This document shows, piece after piece, positions 62,933 to 64,000 of a stretch of 64,000 bases of DNA. Within the stretch, counting starts at the first letter, position 1. Each line of letters opens with the position of its first letter. The DNA comes from Bradyrhizobium sp. AZCC 2262 (GTDB lineage: Bacteria; Pseudomonadota; Alphaproteobacteria; Rhizobiales; Xanthobacteraceae): NCBI RefSeq assembly GCF_036924535.1, contig NZ_JAZHRT010000001.1, positions 7,812,001 to 7,876,000 of the forward strand. Direction: 5' to 3'. The notes beneath the pieces were generated by a model, which saw only the letters and a program-made list of their open reading frames with translations, was not told the DNA's origin and made no database searches. The position numbers and the translations under genes are program-made.

Positions 62933-63457
62933 GTGGCAGCACCGATTTGCGTCGCCCGAATCGGCGCCGCGCATGGCGTGCGCGGCGCGGTGAAACTGTG
63001 GACGTTCACCGAAGATCCGCTGGCCGTAAAACATTACGGTCCGCTGATGACCAGGGACGGCGCGCGCCAGTTCGAGGTGACGCATGTCCGCGAGGCCAGG
63101 GATCATCTGGTGGCGACGCTGAAGGGTATCGCCACCCGCGAGGACGCCGAACGGCTCAACGGCATCGAGCTCTATATCGCGCGCGAAAAGCTGCCCGAGA
63201 CCGACGACGACGAATATTATCATGCGGACCTGATCGGACTTGCGGCGGTCAATGCCTTGAACGAGCCGCTCGGCCGCGTCACCGCGATTCATAATTTCGG
63301 CGCCGGCGACATCATCGAGATCGCGCCGCCGCAAGGGCCGACCATGCTGCTGCCGTTCACCAATGCGGTGGTGCCGACCGTCGATCTCACCGGCGGCCGC
63401 GTGGTGATCGAGCTGCCGCAGGAAATCGAAGGCGACGACGCCCCGACGCTCACGTGA
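62933..63457 (+). CDS. rimM: Ribosome maturation factor RimM
   Basis: Assembly factor that binds uS19 and helps 16S processing in the 30S head. The 174-residue protein starts at a GTG and has the N-terminal RimM barrel ([32 protein letters not shown]) and a PRC-barrel (about 95-165: [30 protein letters not shown]). It is 19 bases after rpsP and 10 bases before trmD. Confidence 0.96.
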   Translation: MAAPICVARIGAAHGVRGAVKLWTFTEDPLAVKHYGPLMTRDGARQFEVTHVREARDHLVATLKGIATREDAERLNGIELYIAREKLPETDDDEYYHADLIGLAAVNALNEPLGRVTAIHNFGAGDIIEIAPPQGPTMLLPFTNAVVPTVDLTGGRVVIELPQEIEGDDAPTLT

Positions 63458-63467
63458 TGGGTTTGAT

Positions 63468-64000
63468 ATGACCTGGCGCGCCACGGTTCTCACGCTTTTT
63501 CCCGAGATGTTTCCCGGGCCGCTCGGCGTCAGCCTGGCGGGTAAAGCGCTGACATCAGGCCTGTGGTCACTGGAAGCGCGCGACATCAGGGATTCCGCCA
63601 CCGATCGCCATCGCAGCGTCGATGACACTCCGGCCGGCGGTGGTCCGGGCATGGTGCTGCGGGCCGACGTGCTGGCGGCGGCGATCGATGCCGCGGATAT
63701 CGATCAAAGCCGTCCGCGCCTCCTGATGAGCCCGCGGGGTCGGCCATTGACCCAGTCGCAGATTAGGGAACTCGCCGCCGGGCCCGGCCCCCTGGTCGTC
63801 TGCGGCCGGTTCGAGGGGGTCGATCAGCGGGTGATCGAGGCACGGCACCTCGAGGAGGTCTCGATCGGGGATTATGTGCTGTCGGGTGGCGAGATCGCCG
63901 CGATGGCGCTGATCGACGCCTGCGTGCGGCTTTTGCCGGGCGTGATGGGCAAACAGGCCTCGGGCGAGGACGAAAGCTTCTCCGAAGGACTACTGGAATA
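63468..64000 (+). CDS. trmD: tRNA (guanosine(37)-N1)-methyltransferase, cut by window end
   Basis: SPOUT-class enzyme that methylates G37 of tRNA to prevent frameshifting. The window holds 177 codons with no stop, starting [20 protein letters not shown]. Conserved text: [42 protein letters not shown], and the knot region [19 protein letters not shown]. About 60-70 C-terminal residues lie beyond the window. It follows rimM by ten bases. Confidence 0.95.
   Translation, partial: MTWRATVLTLFPEMFPGPLGVSLAGKALTSGLWSLEARDIRDSATDRHRSVDDTPAGGGPGMVLRADVLAAAIDAADIDQSRPRLLMSPRGRPLTQSQIRELAAGPGPLVVCGRFEGVDQRVIEARHLEEVSIGDYVLSGGEIAAMALIDACVRLLPGVMGKQASGEDESFSEGLLE

Overview
The window is chromosomal core sequence from a high-GC alphaproteobacterium, most likely Bradyrhizobium or a close relative in the Nitrobacteraceae. 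Evidence: an F1-only atpHAGDC operon with no F0 genes, an mdh-sucCD-sucA-odhB-lpdA TCA operon, a ccmABCDG cluster, alphaproteobacterial small families (DUF2794, DUF4337-like, DUF1579-like), and many intergenic palindromic repeats of the kind that litter these genomes. No CRISPR, rRNA, tRNA, insertion sequence or prophage was found. The genus assignment is from recognition, not from a search.

Layout. 1-9.1 kb (+): obgE, proB, a GNAT gene, proA, nadD, rsfS, rlmH, an EnvC-like murein hydrolase activator and ctpA, ending in a strong terminator. 9.2-12 kb (+): a divergent polysaccharide deacetylase, two tandem RppH-type Nudix hydrolases and a small basic protein. 12-19 kb (-): a membrane class III adenylate cyclase, then the ATP synthase F1 operon. 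19-25.7 kb: rlpA, priA (-), xerC and three membrane proteins of unknown function. 25.8-37.7 kb (-): the TCA block mdh, sucC, a DUF1579-like gene, sucD, sucA, odhB, an SDR and lpdA, with zapE encoded upstream of mdh. 37.8-46 kb: thpR, tesA divergent from ybbA-ybbP, a BI-1 family protein, a PAT-type acetyltransferase, DUF2794 and DUF1223 proteins. 46-52.5 kb: acnA (-) divergent from ccmABCDG (+), then a secreted helix-hairpin-helix protein. 52.5-57.3 kb: yciB and ftsY (-), a frameshifted rluA-type gene (+), mtaB and dapF (-). 57.5-64 kb: two periplasmic proteins, an MBL-fold hydrolase, a 64-residue membrane protein, and ffh, rpsP, rimM and trmD (cut by the window end).

How the genes work together. 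Both halves of the SRP targeting pathway are present (ffh and ftsY). Oxoglutarate-to-malate TCA steps and aconitase feed respiration, supported by cytochrome c maturation and F1-ATPase. Proline synthesis (proB, proA), lysine/peptidoglycan precursor synthesis (dapF) and NAD synthesis (nadD) sit among ribosome and RNA maintenance genes (obgE, rsfS, rlmH, rimM, trmD, rppH, mtaB). envC-like, ctpA, rlpA, yciB and zapE relate to envelope growth and division.

I found no clearly new multi-gene system. The most unusual observations are a cyclase whose exported half is three copies of a two-cysteine repeat, a 2-base frameshift and heptapeptide repeats in the rluA-type gene, a His/Cys-rich 12-residue reading frame with a strong ribosome binding site between ccmB and ccmC, a 21-base-spaced direct repeat before ccmA, a GntR-like inverted repeat before sucC, and a possible small RNA at 44.9-45.0 kb.
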